DNA from: Bacteroidales bacterium
GTDB taxonomy: Bacteria > Bacteroidota > Bacteroidia > Bacteroidales > DTU049
Reading direction: 5' to 3'
Assembly (NCBI GenBank): GCA_026418905.1
Contig: JAOAAK010000032.1
Location: 19,449 to 83,448 of the forward strand
Length of the DNA: 64,000 bases
In this document: one piece after another, positions 28,010 to 36,735 of the stretch
Numbering within the stretch: the stretch's first letter is position 1
Layout: each line of letters starts with the position of its first letter
The notes under the pieces: generated by a model
Databases searched by the model: none
What the model saw: the letters and a program-made list of their open reading frames with translations, nothing else
Told to the model about the DNA's origin: nothing
Program-made: the position numbers and the translations under genes

Positions 28010-28556
28010 AAAAATTATCATAGCTGTAACTGGTGCTTCAGGAAGCATTTATGCTTATGAGGCAATTCGAATGTCGATCAAATCTGAGGCTGTAAAAGAA
28101 ATTGCTCTAATTTTTTCATCATACGGAGAAAAGGTCTGGAAGTATGAAAATATGACTATTCCTGTAAGTGAGAAATTAACATTTTTTTCCAACGAAGATT
28201 TATTCGCGCCTCCCTCTTCGGGTTCAGCACTTTACGATATCATGTTCATTATTCCTTGCTCTATGGGTACGCTTGGTAAAATCGCTAACGGCATAGCAGA
28301 CAACCTTATTACTAGAGCAGCTGACGTGATGCTTAAAGAAAAACGACAACTTTGGCTTGCAATACGGGAAACCCCTTACAATTCCATTCATCTAAAAAAC
28401 ATGAAAACTGTGGTGGATGCTGGCGGTGGAATATTTCCTCTTTCACCATTTTTTTATCATCATCCTCAAGAAATTGCGGATCTTATTCAACCCCTCGTAT
28501 CACGATTACTGCATCTTGCTGGTATCGTTGAACCTATCATACAATGGAAAAAATGA
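27981..28556 (+). CDS. ubiX: Flavin prenyltransferase UbiX
   Basis: UbiX prenylates FMN to make the cofactor of UbiD-type decarboxylases. The start is placed at the ATG at 27981 (191 residues, the usual size), because the longer open frame upstream lies inside the barrel gene in another frame. IIIAVTGASGSIYAYEA (FMN site), APPSSGSALYDIMFIIPCSMGTLGKIANG, and RQLWLAIRETPYNSIHLKNM are family signatures. No ubiD is visible in the window. It overlaps the next gene by four bases (ATGA). Confidence 0.92.
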   Translation: MNTTLKEKSKKIIIAVTGASGSIYAYEAIRMSIKSEAVKEIALIFSSYGEKVWKYENMTIPVSEKLTFFSNEDLFAPPSSGSALYDIMFIIPCSMGTLGKIANGIADNLITRAADVMLKEKRQLWLAIRETPYNSIHLKNMKTVVDAGGGIFPLSPFFYHHPQEIADLIQPLVSRLLHLAGIVEPIIQWKK

Positions 28557-28978
28557 AAAGAAAACCGTTTTTGTATGAGTATGATGTTAAAATTTTGCTT
28601 GTATTCGAACAGGCCATAGCCGGAAAATCTGATTATTTTTATTTTTTACTTGAAAATGGTTATCCAGAATTAGCTGCTTTGGCCAATTCCATTCGAGGAG
28701 ACCAAAAAGCTTTCAAATGGCTACTCGAACATCATTATCCCGAACTAGCTGCATTGAGTGATGCTATAGATTCAGAAGAATCAGCCATGGCCTGGCTCTT
28801 GAAACACAACTACCTTTTTTACGGGATTTTTGCCGATGCCTGCAGAGGTGTTCAGCCAGCGCGGGAATGGCTCAAAAAAAATGGTGGTGAAATCTTCTTA
28901 AGAATAGCGACGACTGTATATGATTTGCTCATCGAACAACAAGATATGTCGTGGGATTACCATAAGTTACGTTTGTAA
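28553..28978 (+). CDS. Small helical-repeat protein of unknown function
   Basis: I do not recognise the family. From the ATG at 28553 (four-base overlap with the ubiX stop) it encodes 141 residues; an in-frame ATG at 28544 would add three. Residues ~25-125 are made of four ~25-residue units of the form AxxWLLEHxYPELAALSDAIxxD. Units 1-2 are nearly identical and units 3-4 are degenerate. The pattern predicts paired helices in a solenoid, without a signal peptide, so it is probably a cytoplasmic scaffold or binding protein. Translational coupling to ubiX is the only context. Confidence 0.7.
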   Translation: MKRKPFLYEYDVKILLVFEQAIAGKSDYFYFLLENGYPELAALANSIRGDQKAFKWLLEHHYPELAALSDAIDSEESAMAWLLKHNYLFYGIFADACRGVQPAREWLKKNGGEIFLRIATTVYDLLIEQQDMSWDYHKLRL

Positions 28979-28991
28979 AAAGAAATATTTT

Positions 28992-29020
28992 TTTGCATTT
29001 TAAAAAAATGTATAACTTTG
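28992..29020 (+). promoter_or_regulatory. Promoter of tRNA-Lys
   Basis: TTTG (28992-28995), a 17-base spacer and TAACTTTG (29013-29020) match the Bacteroidota -33/-7 elements, 16 bases before the mature tRNA 5' end. Confidence 0.65.
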
Positions 29021-29036
29021 CAAGCGTTTTTTAATT

Positions 29037-29109
29037 GACTCAGTAGCTCAGCAGGTAGAGCACATCCCTTTTAAGGATGGGGTCTTGGGTTCGAATCCCA
29101 ACTGGGTCA
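29037..29109 (+). tRNA. tRNA-Lys (UUU anticodon)
   Basis: The acceptor arms GACTCAG (29037-29043) and CTGGGTC (29102-29108) pair, with one G-U pair. The anticodon stem CATCC/GGATG encloses CTTTTAA, giving anticodon TTT. The T arm GGGTTCGAATCCC is standard. The discriminator is A at 29109 and no CCA end is encoded, so the cca gene product at 54.5 kb would be needed to mature it. Confidence 0.95.
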
Positions 29110-29127
29110 CATTTTTGAGCAATTTTT

Positions 29128-30336
29128 TTAATATAAAACAATATCCAGTGGCTGATGAGGTAAGCCAAAAAAATCTGTGATCATAGAACTGACGAGCTTA
29201 CCTTTGTATAAGTAAACACCATTTCTAAACCCAACTGAAGCTTTAAGATATTCTTCAATTCCTCCTTCATCCGCTATGTCTACCATCAAAGGTGTAAAAA
29301 AATTACTTAAAGCATAGGATGCGGTTTGTGGGTACTTGGATGGAATGTTAGGCACACAGTAATGGATAACATCATAATAAACATAATAAGGCTCGTTGTG
29401 ATTAGTTAAACGAGAAGTCTCAGAACATCCTCCCTGATCTATACTGACGTCAATAATCACAGATCCGGCTTTCATTTCCCTAACCATTTCTTCTGTAATC
29501 ACGATAGGTACTCGACCTTTATCAGAATGCAATGCACCAAAAACCACATCTGCTGATTTCAATGCCTTAGTGAGCACTTTTGGATGAATGATAGATGTAA
29601 AAACCGATCTTCCTAGTGCCATCTGAAGACGACGTAATTTATACATCTGATTATCAAAAACTTTTACCTCAGCTCCAAAACCAAGTGCAGCTTTAGCAAT
29701 ATAGGTACCTACTGTTCCAGCACCAATGATTACCACCTCACAAGGACTAATTCCGGAAACAGCACCAAACAATTTACCTTTACCAATGTCGTTTCTGCTA
29801 AGCAGCTCAGAGGCTATTTGGACAGCAGCCATTCCGGTTATTTCACTCATAGCAACCAAGACAGGAAAGAAACCACTGTTATCCTTAATAAATTCCAATG
29901 CAATAGCTGTTACCTTATGCTGAATGAGCTTTTTAAAATAATCCACATTTTGCATCGTAACATGAAGAGCAGAGAAAATCATTTGATTTTCACGAAGTTT
30001 ATCAATTTCCTCATGCAACATGGGAGCAACCTTAAGAATAACATCACACTGATAAACTTCATCTGCTGTCTCTACAATTGTGGCACCAGCCTCTATATAT
30101 TCATGATCAAAAAAATGGGCATTTTTCCCAGCATTACTTTGAACTATGACATCAATTCCATTTTGTACAAGAATTCCCACACCGTCAGGTGAAAGTGAAA
30201 CTCGATTCTCTTGAAATGCAATTTCACGAGGAACTCCCAAGGTAAAGGTTTTCTTTTTACGAGGCAGTTCAATTTTTTCTTCCACTGGCAAAAGCTGCCC
30301 CGCAGGACCTAAATAATATTTTGATTTTTCACTCAT
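29128..30336 (-). CDS. ald: Alanine dehydrogenase
   Basis: Ald interconverts L-alanine and pyruvate plus ammonia with NAD. From the ATG at 30336 the product has 402 residues. An N-terminal extension precedes LGVPREIAFQENRVSLSPDGV. The Rossmann fingerprint VVIIGAGTVGTYIAKAALGFGAEVKVFD, the AL(H)SDKGRVPIVIT segment, and IDVSIDQGG follow. Sequence and extension match the Bacteroidota alanine dehydrogenase type, although NAD(P) transhydrogenase alpha subunits are related. It is last in porX-tsaE-ald and overlaps tsaE by 8 bases. Confidence 0.9.
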   Translation of the reverse strand: MSEKSKYYLGPAGQLLPVEEKIELPRKKKTFTLGVPREIAFQENRVSLSPDGVGILVQNGIDVIVQSNAGKNAHFFDHEYIEAGATIVETADEVYQCDVILKVAPMLHEEIDKLRENQMIFSALHVTMQNVDYFKKLIQHKVTAIALEFIKDNSGFFPVLVAMSEITGMAAVQIASELLSRNDIGKGKLFGAVSGISPCEVVIIGAGTVGTYIAKAALGFGAEVKVFDNQMYKLRRLQMALGRSVFTSIIHPKVLTKALKSADVVFGALHSDKGRVPIVITEEMVREMKAGSVIIDVSIDQGGCSETSRLTNHNEPYYVYYDVIHYCVPNIPSKYPQTASYALSNFFTPLMVDIADEGGIEEYLKASVGFRNGVYLYKGKLVSSMITDFFGLPHQPLDIVLY

Positions 30337-30766
30337 GTGGTAATTCAATTATAATTTTACGCTCAAGGGGATCTAAGGTGTCTTTGATACGAACATTAAT
30401 TTTTTTTACATCAGCTAATATGCCCTCGAGCTTCTCTGCCCATTCTATAAGAACTATTGAATCATCTTCCAAGATTTCATGCAAACCAATTTCTAATGCT
30501 TCTTTCTCATTCGATAATCGGTAGGCATCAACGTGATAGATTTTCTTATCCTTGCTTTCATATTGATGAATAATAGCAAATGTAGGACTTCCTATGTTTG
30601 CTTCACCTCCACCCAGTGCTTCAACAAGATGACAAATCAAGGTCGTTTTGCCTGCCCCTAATTGTCCATAAAAAGCCATAACGGGATGCTTCTGAACAAG
30701 AACCCCCATAATTCTAGCCACCCATGGAATATCGGTTAAATACACTTTCTCGAATTGAATAATCAT
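30329..30766 (-). CDS. tsaE: tRNA threonylcarbamoyladenosine biosynthesis ATPase TsaE
   Basis: TsaE is the ATPase that works with TsaD-TsaB in the tRNA t6A37 modification. The 145-residue product has the P-loop GQLGAGKTTLICHLVEALGG, SPTFAIIHQYE, IYHVDAYRL and the LIEWAEKL motif. It lies 7 bases after porX and overlaps ald by 8 bases. Confidence 0.95.
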   Translation of the reverse strand: MIIQFEKVYLTDIPWVARIMGVLVQKHPVMAFYGQLGAGKTTLICHLVEALGGGEANIGSPTFAIIHQYESKDKKIYHVDAYRLSNEKEALEIGLHEILEDDSIVLIEWAEKLEGILADVKKINVRIKDTLDPLERKIIIELPHE

Positions 30767-30773
30767 ATCTGAT

Positions 30774-32321
30774 TTATTTTGGTTTCATAAAAACATAAGG
30801 AACCAAGATTTCCTCCATAGAAATCCCTCCGTGCTGAAAGGTGTTCAGAAAATAACGCTCAAATTCACCTTGCCTCGTGGGGTAGACAAAATAATCGGAT
30901 GACGTACAAAACATGTATGAAGTAGTAACATCAGGCTTAGGCAGATAAAATGCCTCGGGATTCTTAATTTGATAAACCTTACGTTCATCACATTTTAGAT
31001 TTCTTCCATACTTGAAACGAATATTTACGTTTGTTTCTCTATCAGCTAGAATACGTACTGGTTTTTTCACCCTGATATTGCCATGATCGGTTGTGAAAAA
31101 AACATGATATCCCTTTTGTCCTGCTAACTGAAGAAATTTAAAAAGTAAACTATGTTCAAACCAAGATCGAGTAGTTGCACGATAAGCACGCTCATCTATA
31201 GCCAATTCTTTAACGAGCTCAACATTGGTTTTGGCATGTGAAAACGTGTCTACAAAATTGTATATTACAACCAAGAGTGGATATTTTAGAAGTTCGTTGG
31301 CTTTTTCAAACATCTGTCTTGCCCCGTTAGCATTTAATATTTTTACAAATTCATGCTTAAGGGTCAAACCAAAACGTTTGAGATATTGTTCAAAAAGTTC
31401 AGGTTCATATTTGTTTCGAGAAATTTCTTCTTCATCATCAACCCAATAGAGGGGATATTTTTGTTTGATCTGCAAGGGCATAAGCCCGCTAAATAACGCA
31501 TTACGTGCATATTGAGTAGCAGTTGGTATAATGCTCAAATATTTTTCCTCTAGATCTATGTAGAAGTACTCTTCCATTAAGCCCTTTATCGCAAGCCACT
31601 GGTCTAACCTGACATTATCGATCACTAAAAGCAAGTTTTTTTCATTTTGTCCAAGAAGAGGAAAAAATCTCTTTGCTAATATGTTGTGAGACATGATTAT
31701 TTCAGAATCCATTATGAAAGAAAGGTAATTGTCCATGTAAAACTTAGCAAAACTCCTATTTGCATCGTCTTTTAGGGCCCATAAGGTTTCCTGTAATTCA
31801 TGAGAAACGTCATCCATAGAAATTTCCCTCATGACCAGATCATAATAAAAATTTTCCCAATCTTCTAGTGATCGAAGGAACTGCAAGCGTTGTTGAAATT
31901 CGTTGAATTCAGCTGGGAAAGAACGCACAGTTTTTTCTTTAATAAGCTCTTGTTTGTCAAAATGTTTCTTGAGTACAGCTAACAACTGATGAAGATTGAT
32001 GGGTTTGATTAAATAGTCAGAAATGCGAGCTGCAATAGCTTGATTCATCAAACTTTCTTCTTCACTTTGTGTAATCATCACCACAGGAACAAAAACATGT
32101 ATTTTTTTCAAATCCTCCAGGAATTCCATCCCCGTTTTGCCAGGCATGCGCTCATCTAGAAAAATGATATCAAATTTCTCCCGTCTTAGCAAATCAATGG
32201 CATCGACACCATTAGTCACAGAAGTAACTTCGTAATTTCTGGCCTCAAGAAATTGTATGTGAGTTAAAAGAGTTTCAATTTCATCATCAACCCAAAGTAT
32301 ACGATATCTTGATTTCGACAT
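30774..32321 (-). CDS. porX: T9SS response regulator PorX (receiver plus PglZ domain)
   Basis: PorX, with sensor PorY and sigma factor SigP, regulates type IX secretion genes in Porphyromonas gingivalis. The 515-residue product (518 in P. gingivalis) has an N-terminal receiver with acidic pocket D12-D13, phospho-acceptor D56 in IIFLDERMPG, and the LIKPIN switch lysine. The C-terminal alkaline-phosphatase-like PglZ domain has VIDNVRLDQW, IIPTATQYARNALFSG and TTDHGNIRV, the expected metal and nucleophile motifs. No porY is visible next to it; tsaE and ald follow in the same operon. Confidence 0.94.
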   Translation of the reverse strand: MSKSRYRILWVDDEIETLLTHIQFLEARNYEVTSVTNGVDAIDLLRREKFDIIFLDERMPGKTGMEFLEDLKKIHVFVPVVMITQSEEESLMNQAIAARISDYLIKPINLHQLLAVLKKHFDKQELIKEKTVRSFPAEFNEFQQRLQFLRSLEDWENFYYDLVMREISMDDVSHELQETLWALKDDANRSFAKFYMDNYLSFIMDSEIIMSHNILAKRFFPLLGQNEKNLLLVIDNVRLDQWLAIKGLMEEYFYIDLEEKYLSIIPTATQYARNALFSGLMPLQIKQKYPLYWVDDEEEISRNKYEPELFEQYLKRFGLTLKHEFVKILNANGARQMFEKANELLKYPLLVVIYNFVDTFSHAKTNVELVKELAIDERAYRATTRSWFEHSLLFKFLQLAGQKGYHVFFTTDHGNIRVKKPVRILADRETNVNIRFKYGRNLKCDERKVYQIKNPEAFYLPKPDVTTSYMFCTSSDYFVYPTRQGEFERYFLNTFQHGGISMEEILVPYVFMKPK

Positions 32322-32327
32322 AAAGTA

Positions 32328-32335
32328 TATTTTTG
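32328..32335 (+). promoter_or_regulatory. -7 box for the HD-hydrolase gene
   Basis: TATTTTTG (TAnnTTTG) lies 42 bases before the ATG at 32378 and just outside the divergent porX start. Confidence 0.45.
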
Positions 32336-32377
32336 CTACAAATCATTGTTTTACAAAATTAATGAAAATAACGTTTC

Positions 32378-33601
32378 ATGAAAAGTAAAATTGTAAATGA
32401 TCCAGTGTATGGATTTATTACTATTCCAGGAGGTGTAATAGCCGAAATTATAGATTCGCCTTGTGTTCAAAGACTTAATCGTATTCATCAATTGGGTTTT
32501 TCGTATTTGGTCTACCCCGGAGCAACTCATACACGCCTGGGGCATACCATAGGTGCCATGCATCTGCTACAACAGGCTATTCATATTCTTGAACACAAAG
32601 GTGTTTCCATCACTCCAGAAGAAAAGACAGCAGCACTTATTGCCATAGTCTTGCACGACACAGGACATGGACCTTTTTCGCATGCTCTCGAAAGGCAATT
32701 TTTTACTCATCACGAACAGATTTCAAAAGCCTTTTTCAATCAACTTAAAATCAAATACCCATCCGAGGTATCTTTAGCTCTTGAAATATTCAACAATACT
32801 TACTCCAAGCCATTTCTCCATCAACTTATTTCCAGTCAGCTAGATGTTGATAGGCTTGACTACCTTACTCGCGATAGCTTTTTCACTGGAGTATCTGAAG
32901 GAGTTATTGGAACAGATCGTATCATACACATGCTTTGCCTTGCAGGTCAAGATCTAGCTATAGAAGAAAAAGGAATCTATTCAATTGAAAAATTTATTGT
33001 GGCCCGAAGACTTATGTACTGGCAAGTTTACTATCACAAAACCGTTGTTTCAGCTGAAAAAATGATTAACTCTGTGATTAGTAGAGCTAGAGATTTGTTA
33101 GTTTCTAACAGGAATGTATTTGCATCACCACATTTACTTTATTTTTTACAATCAAGACCATTTCAAGAAAACATTGACGAAGAATTTTTATTGCACTTTA
33201 CATATCTTGATGATAGTGATATTTTATCTGCTCTAAAAGTTTGGCAAACCGATGACGACCCCGTTCTTTCATACCTTGCAAAATCTATGATTCATAGGCA
33301 ACTTTTTAAAACTCAATTTTTCAAAGAAAACATTCCTTTCGAATGGTTAGAAAAAATTAAAAACCTTATTCGCACCTATTTTAAAGTACAGGAAAACGAA
33401 ACCAACTACTTCATGTCTTACGGCAAAATCGAAAACAATGCATACAATTCCTTTCAAGATAAAATCTGGATTTTGATGAATAGTGGAGAAAAAGCCGACA
33501 TAGCAGAAGTTTCTGAGCAAATGAATAAATTTATTAAAGAATACACAAGTGTTAAATATTATCTGACCCTCCCAAAAGAAATTTGGAAGTTCTTAACATA
33601 A
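32378..33601 (+). CDS. HD-domain phosphohydrolase
   Basis: The 407-residue product carries an HD domain of the dGTPase-like type: QRLNRIHQLGFSYLVYPGATHTRLGHTIGAMHL, then IVLHDTGHGPFSHALE, and SSQLDVDRLDYLTRDSFFTG, giving the H...HD...D metal site. The family is widespread in Bacteroidota, and its natural substrate here is unknown; dNTPs or (p)ppGpp-like nucleotides are possible. It starts an apparent two-gene unit, with an M20 peptidase gene seven bases downstream. Confidence 0.88.
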   Translation: MKSKIVNDPVYGFITIPGGVIAEIIDSPCVQRLNRIHQLGFSYLVYPGATHTRLGHTIGAMHLLQQAIHILEHKGVSITPEEKTAALIAIVLHDTGHGPFSHALERQFFTHHEQISKAFFNQLKIKYPSEVSLALEIFNNTYSKPFLHQLISSQLDVDRLDYLTRDSFFTGVSEGVIGTDRIIHMLCLAGQDLAIEEKGIYSIEKFIVARRLMYWQVYYHKTVVSAEKMINSVISRARDLLVSNRNVFASPHLLYFLQSRPFQENIDEEFLLHFTYLDDSDILSALKVWQTDDDPVLSYLAKSMIHRQLFKTQFFKENIPFEWLEKIKNLIRTYFKVQENETNYFMSYGKIENNAYNSFQDKIWILMNSGEKADIAEVSEQMNKFIKEYTSVKYYLTLPKEIWKFLT

Positions 33602-33607
33602 ATTTTG

Positions 33608-34717
33608 ATGAAAACACCATATGAATTTGCACTTCATGCTTATTATTTGTTGCATCAAATTCCTGAAGCCTCAGGTAATGAAAAAAAAACAGCTAGCACA
33701 TTACTTCAATTGATTGAAGAGCTAAAGCCCGATATCCTTTTATCACAAGTAGGCGGCAATGGTATTTTAGCATTGTGGAAAGGAAATAGTTCGCTAAATC
33801 CAATCATTTTGCGATGCGAAATGGATGCTGTCTATTCCCTAGAAGAGGAAAAATACTTACACCTTTGTGGTCATGATGGACATATGGCTACTATGCTTGG
33901 AGTAGCTTGTTACTTTCGTAGCAATAGCACTACGTTCAAGAGACCGTGGGGTATATTATTTCAACCATCCGAAGAAAATGGAAAAGGAGCTCAACTTATT
34001 ATACAAAGCGGTATTTTAGAACAATACAAACCTCACTGCATGATTGGTTTTCATAATATTCCCGAATATCCACTTGGGCAAATTATTTCTAAACCTAATT
34101 ATTTCAGTGCCACGGTCAAAAGCTTTTCAATCCAGTTAAATTGCTTTGCCACACATGCATCCCAATCACCAAAACAAACATTGCTTGATGCTATCTTTTA
34201 TCTTCATGAGGGTTTAAAAGGATTATGCTACGAAGATAATTTCAATTTCTTTAATTATACGCCAATTTGCATTGAAATGGGATCGTTGCATTATGGTGTA
34301 GTTCCTTCGAAAGCGTTTTACCATATTACACTACGAGGATCTTCACCCGAACTGCTTGAAAATAAATTAAATGCATTTTATGGTCTATTACAAAGTGCAT
34401 CTAATAGTTTTGGTTTTCATATCAACTATGAGGTTGTAGAGTACTTTCCTCCAATATCTAATGATTTATCATTATATCGTTTGCTAAAAGAAACAGCAAA
34501 AGAAATGAATTATCAGTTTATCGAGTCTCATAAACCTTTTCCGTGGGGAGAAGATATGGGCTATTTTGCTCAATATTTTCCAACTTGCTTTTTTTGTTTA
34601 GGTAGCGGAACGGATAAATCTTTACACACGAAGGAATTTTACTATCCTGAGCTTCTTCTTCACAAAGGAATCATTTTTTTGGTGTCTTTGATAAAGAAAA
34701 TGGAAAAAGAATTATAA
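33608..34717 (+). CDS. M20-family amidohydrolase / metallopeptidase
   Basis: The ATG at 33608 is used; the TTG just before it is not needed. The 369-residue product has M20 metal-site motifs: LRCEMDAV, CGHDGHMATMLG, QPSEENGKGA and IGFHNIPEYPLG. Together with the WGEDMGYF C-terminal ligand region, they place it with N-acyl-amino-acid / hippurate-type amidohydrolases. No signal peptide is seen, so it is probably cytoplasmic. Its substrate cannot be inferred from context. Confidence 0.85.
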   Translation: MKTPYEFALHAYYLLHQIPEASGNEKKTASTLLQLIEELKPDILLSQVGGNGILALWKGNSSLNPIILRCEMDAVYSLEEEKYLHLCGHDGHMATMLGVACYFRSNSTTFKRPWGILFQPSEENGKGAQLIIQSGILEQYKPHCMIGFHNIPEYPLGQIISKPNYFSATVKSFSIQLNCFATHASQSPKQTLLDAIFYLHEGLKGLCYEDNFNFFNYTPICIEMGSLHYGVVPSKAFYHITLRGSSPELLENKLNAFYGLLQSASNSFGFHINYEVVEYFPPISNDLSLYRLLKETAKEMNYQFIESHKPFPWGEDMGYFAQYFPTCFFCLGSGTDKSLHTKEFYYPELLLHKGIIFLVSLIKKMEKEL

Positions 34718-34722
34718 AAACC

Positions 34723-35295
34723 TCAATTGAGTTGTGGATCAGAGGGTAGAAAAGTCCAAAAAAGATAGTCCTTACCAAGATGATATATCATCCTTTTCCA
34801 TAAATCATGAGGAGGAATCGAAAGAAGCTGATCAAGATTGGGAGGGATGACAACTGCCCATGTATTTTCTTGTAATTCTCTTTCTAATTGCCCTGGTCCC
34901 CAACCACTATAACCCATAAAAAAGCGATATTCATTCTCTTTTAACTTTCCCCCCTCTAGAGCATCAAAAAAATCATTGACATTACCGCCCCAGTAGAGAG
35001 AACCTCCTATATTCATTCCTCCACGTATGATGTCAGGTCTCCTATGAATAAAAAAGATACTTTTCGGATCAACCGGCCCGCCAAAATAAATATCAAGTTT
35101 TATTCCAAGAGCATCAAATAAATCACTCTGAACACCTTTAAGCATTTTATTTAAAATAACACCAAAACTTCCTTCATCGTTATGTTCGATCAATAAAACA
35201 GTTGTGCGATGAAAGTATTTGTCTTGCAAAAGTGGTTCTGCAACCAAAATTCTCCCTGTTAAAGGTTTGATGGAGTTGAACTTGATTTCGAACAT
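34723..35295 (-). CDS. YqgE/AlgH family protein
   Basis: The 190-residue product matches the UPF0301 family: TGRILVAEPLLQDKYFHRTTVLLIEHNDEGSFGVILNK, then YFGGPVDPKSIFFIHRRP and YRFFMGYSGWGPGQLERE. The biochemical role is not established; AlgH was first linked to alginate regulation in Pseudomonas. It is convergent with the M20 gene and divergent from the murL-like gene. Confidence 0.93.
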   Translation of the reverse strand: MFEIKFNSIKPLTGRILVAEPLLQDKYFHRTTVLLIEHNDEGSFGVILNKMLKGVQSDLFDALGIKLDIYFGGPVDPKSIFFIHRRPDIIRGGMNIGGSLYWGGNVNDFFDALEGGKLKENEYRFFMGYSGWGPGQLERELQENTWAVVIPPNLDQLLSIPPHDLWKRMIYHLGKDYLFWTFLPSDPQLN

Positions 35296-35311
35296 TTCAG
35301 CGTTTCTTTTA

Positions 35312-35319
35312 TATATTTG
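35312..35319 (+). promoter_or_regulatory. -7 box upstream of the murL-murD pair
   Basis: TATATTTG matches TAnnTTTG and lies 40 bases before the ATG at 35359. A TTG within it would be a possible but unlikely start codon, because it would sit inside the promoter. Confidence 0.6.
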
Positions 35320-35358
35320 ACGTTAAAAATTAACAAAAGTTATTCCAATCACAAAAAA

Positions 35359-36735
35359 ATGAAAAATTTTACATTTCTCGCCCTACGTAACAAGTATCCA
35401 GATTTTTACTTCACTGATTTTTCTTTTTCTTGGACTAATAAAAAAACTCTACAACTTAAATATAGTTATGCCATTCCACCTGACTGGGAGTTTAACCCGG
35501 AAGTCCGAATTACTTTCGGCGACAATCTAAGCATGCAAGATATCCACTTGGAGGTTTTTGTTAAAGCTATTGGGATGATAGAACTTATAAGTTACTGGAA
35601 AGCTACCTGTTCACCCAATGTCTACTTGGCTCCATTAAAACTTCTGCCTGAAGAAATAGATTTTTGGTTAACCGTCTTCTATTATGGTCTGGGTGAGTTT
35701 TTTTACAAAAACAACATAACCACATCCCAAGAGGATTTCTTGAATTTTAAAGTATCTACTCTCAAAAAAAAACATATTTTCGAGTACCCATTTGAGGATA
35801 ATAAAATAATTGTTCCTATAGGTGGAGGAAAAGATTCCATTGTAACATTGTCCATTCTTAAAAAACATGGTTATGAAGTCATACCATTTGTTGTAAATCC
35901 ATCTGAAACAACTAAAAATATTCTTCGTCTAGCAGGTTACTCTGAAAAGGATAGTGTTTTCGTTCACAGAGAAATTGACCATCGTCTCTATATCATGAAC
36001 GAACGTGGATATCTCAATGGTCACATTCCATTTAGTGCTGTTCTGGCCTTTTATTCTATCATGATTGCAGCAATGGTTAAAGCACGTCATATTGCTCTCT
36101 CCAACGAAAGTAGTGCCAATGAAAGTACCATCCCCGGCACTCTCATTAACCACCAGTATTCAAAAACGTTTCATTTTGAGAAGATATTTAGAACATATGT
36201 CCATAACCACATGTCTCCTACCTCAAATTACTTTTCTTTTTTAAGACCTTTGAATGAATTACAAATTGCAGCACTATTTTCACAAATGCCGGAGTTTCAT
36301 GCAGTCTTTAGAAGTTGCAATGCCGGAAGCAAGAAAGGTATTTGGTGTAATGAATGTCCGAAATGTCTCTTCACACATATCATTCTCTCTCCCTTTTTAG
36401 AACCTTCATACATACGCAATAATATAGGATTACACACCTTTGACAATGAAAATCTAAGCCAAGAATTACTTCAACTGATAGGTCAAACCGAAGAAAAACC
36501 TTTTGAATGCGTAGGCACCATGGACGAAGTCAAAACTGCTTTAGCTTTTATTTTACAATATCGATTTGATGGAAAACAATTACCTGTTCTACTTGATAAA
36601 GTCGCTAGATTTATATCTTTTGAAAAATCCCAAGATATTAATCATTTTTTGAAGCAATTCAACCCTGAACATTTTTTAGAGAAACCATTTGAAAACATTC
36701 TTCGTCATGAATTGGAACAACTTTCAATTTACTGA
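35359..36735 (+). CDS. MurL-like UDP-MurNAc-L-Ala-L-Glu epimerase
   Basis: From the ATG at 35359 (458 residues) the product has an ATP-pyrophosphatase-type loop PIGGGKDS (155-160), a conserved SNESSANE (248-255) and a cysteine cluster C320...C330-x2-C333-x2-C336. This resembles MurL, which in Xanthomonas oryzae epimerises the terminal L-Glu of UDP-MurNAc-L-Ala-L-Glu with ATP, after MurD2 has added L-Glu. The following murD overlaps by 29 bases, matching the MurD2-MurL pairing. The MurL name rests on recalled motifs and context, not on a search. Confidence 0.65.
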   Translation: MKNFTFLALRNKYPDFYFTDFSFSWTNKKTLQLKYSYAIPPDWEFNPEVRITFGDNLSMQDIHLEVFVKAIGMIELISYWKATCSPNVYLAPLKLLPEEIDFWLTVFYYGLGEFFYKNNITTSQEDFLNFKVSTLKKKHIFEYPFEDNKIIVPIGGGKDSIVTLSILKKHGYEVIPFVVNPSETTKNILRLAGYSEKDSVFVHREIDHRLYIMNERGYLNGHIPFSAVLAFYSIMIAAMVKARHIALSNESSANESTIPGTLINHQYSKTFHFEKIFRTYVHNHMSPTSNYFSFLRPLNELQIAALFSQMPEFHAVFRSCNAGSKKGIWCNECPKCLFTHIILSPFLEPSYIRNNIGLHTFDNENLSQELLQLIGQTEEKPFECVGTMDEVKTALAFILQYRFDGKQLPVLLDKVARFISFEKSQDINHFLKQFNPEHFLEKPFENILRHELEQLSIY

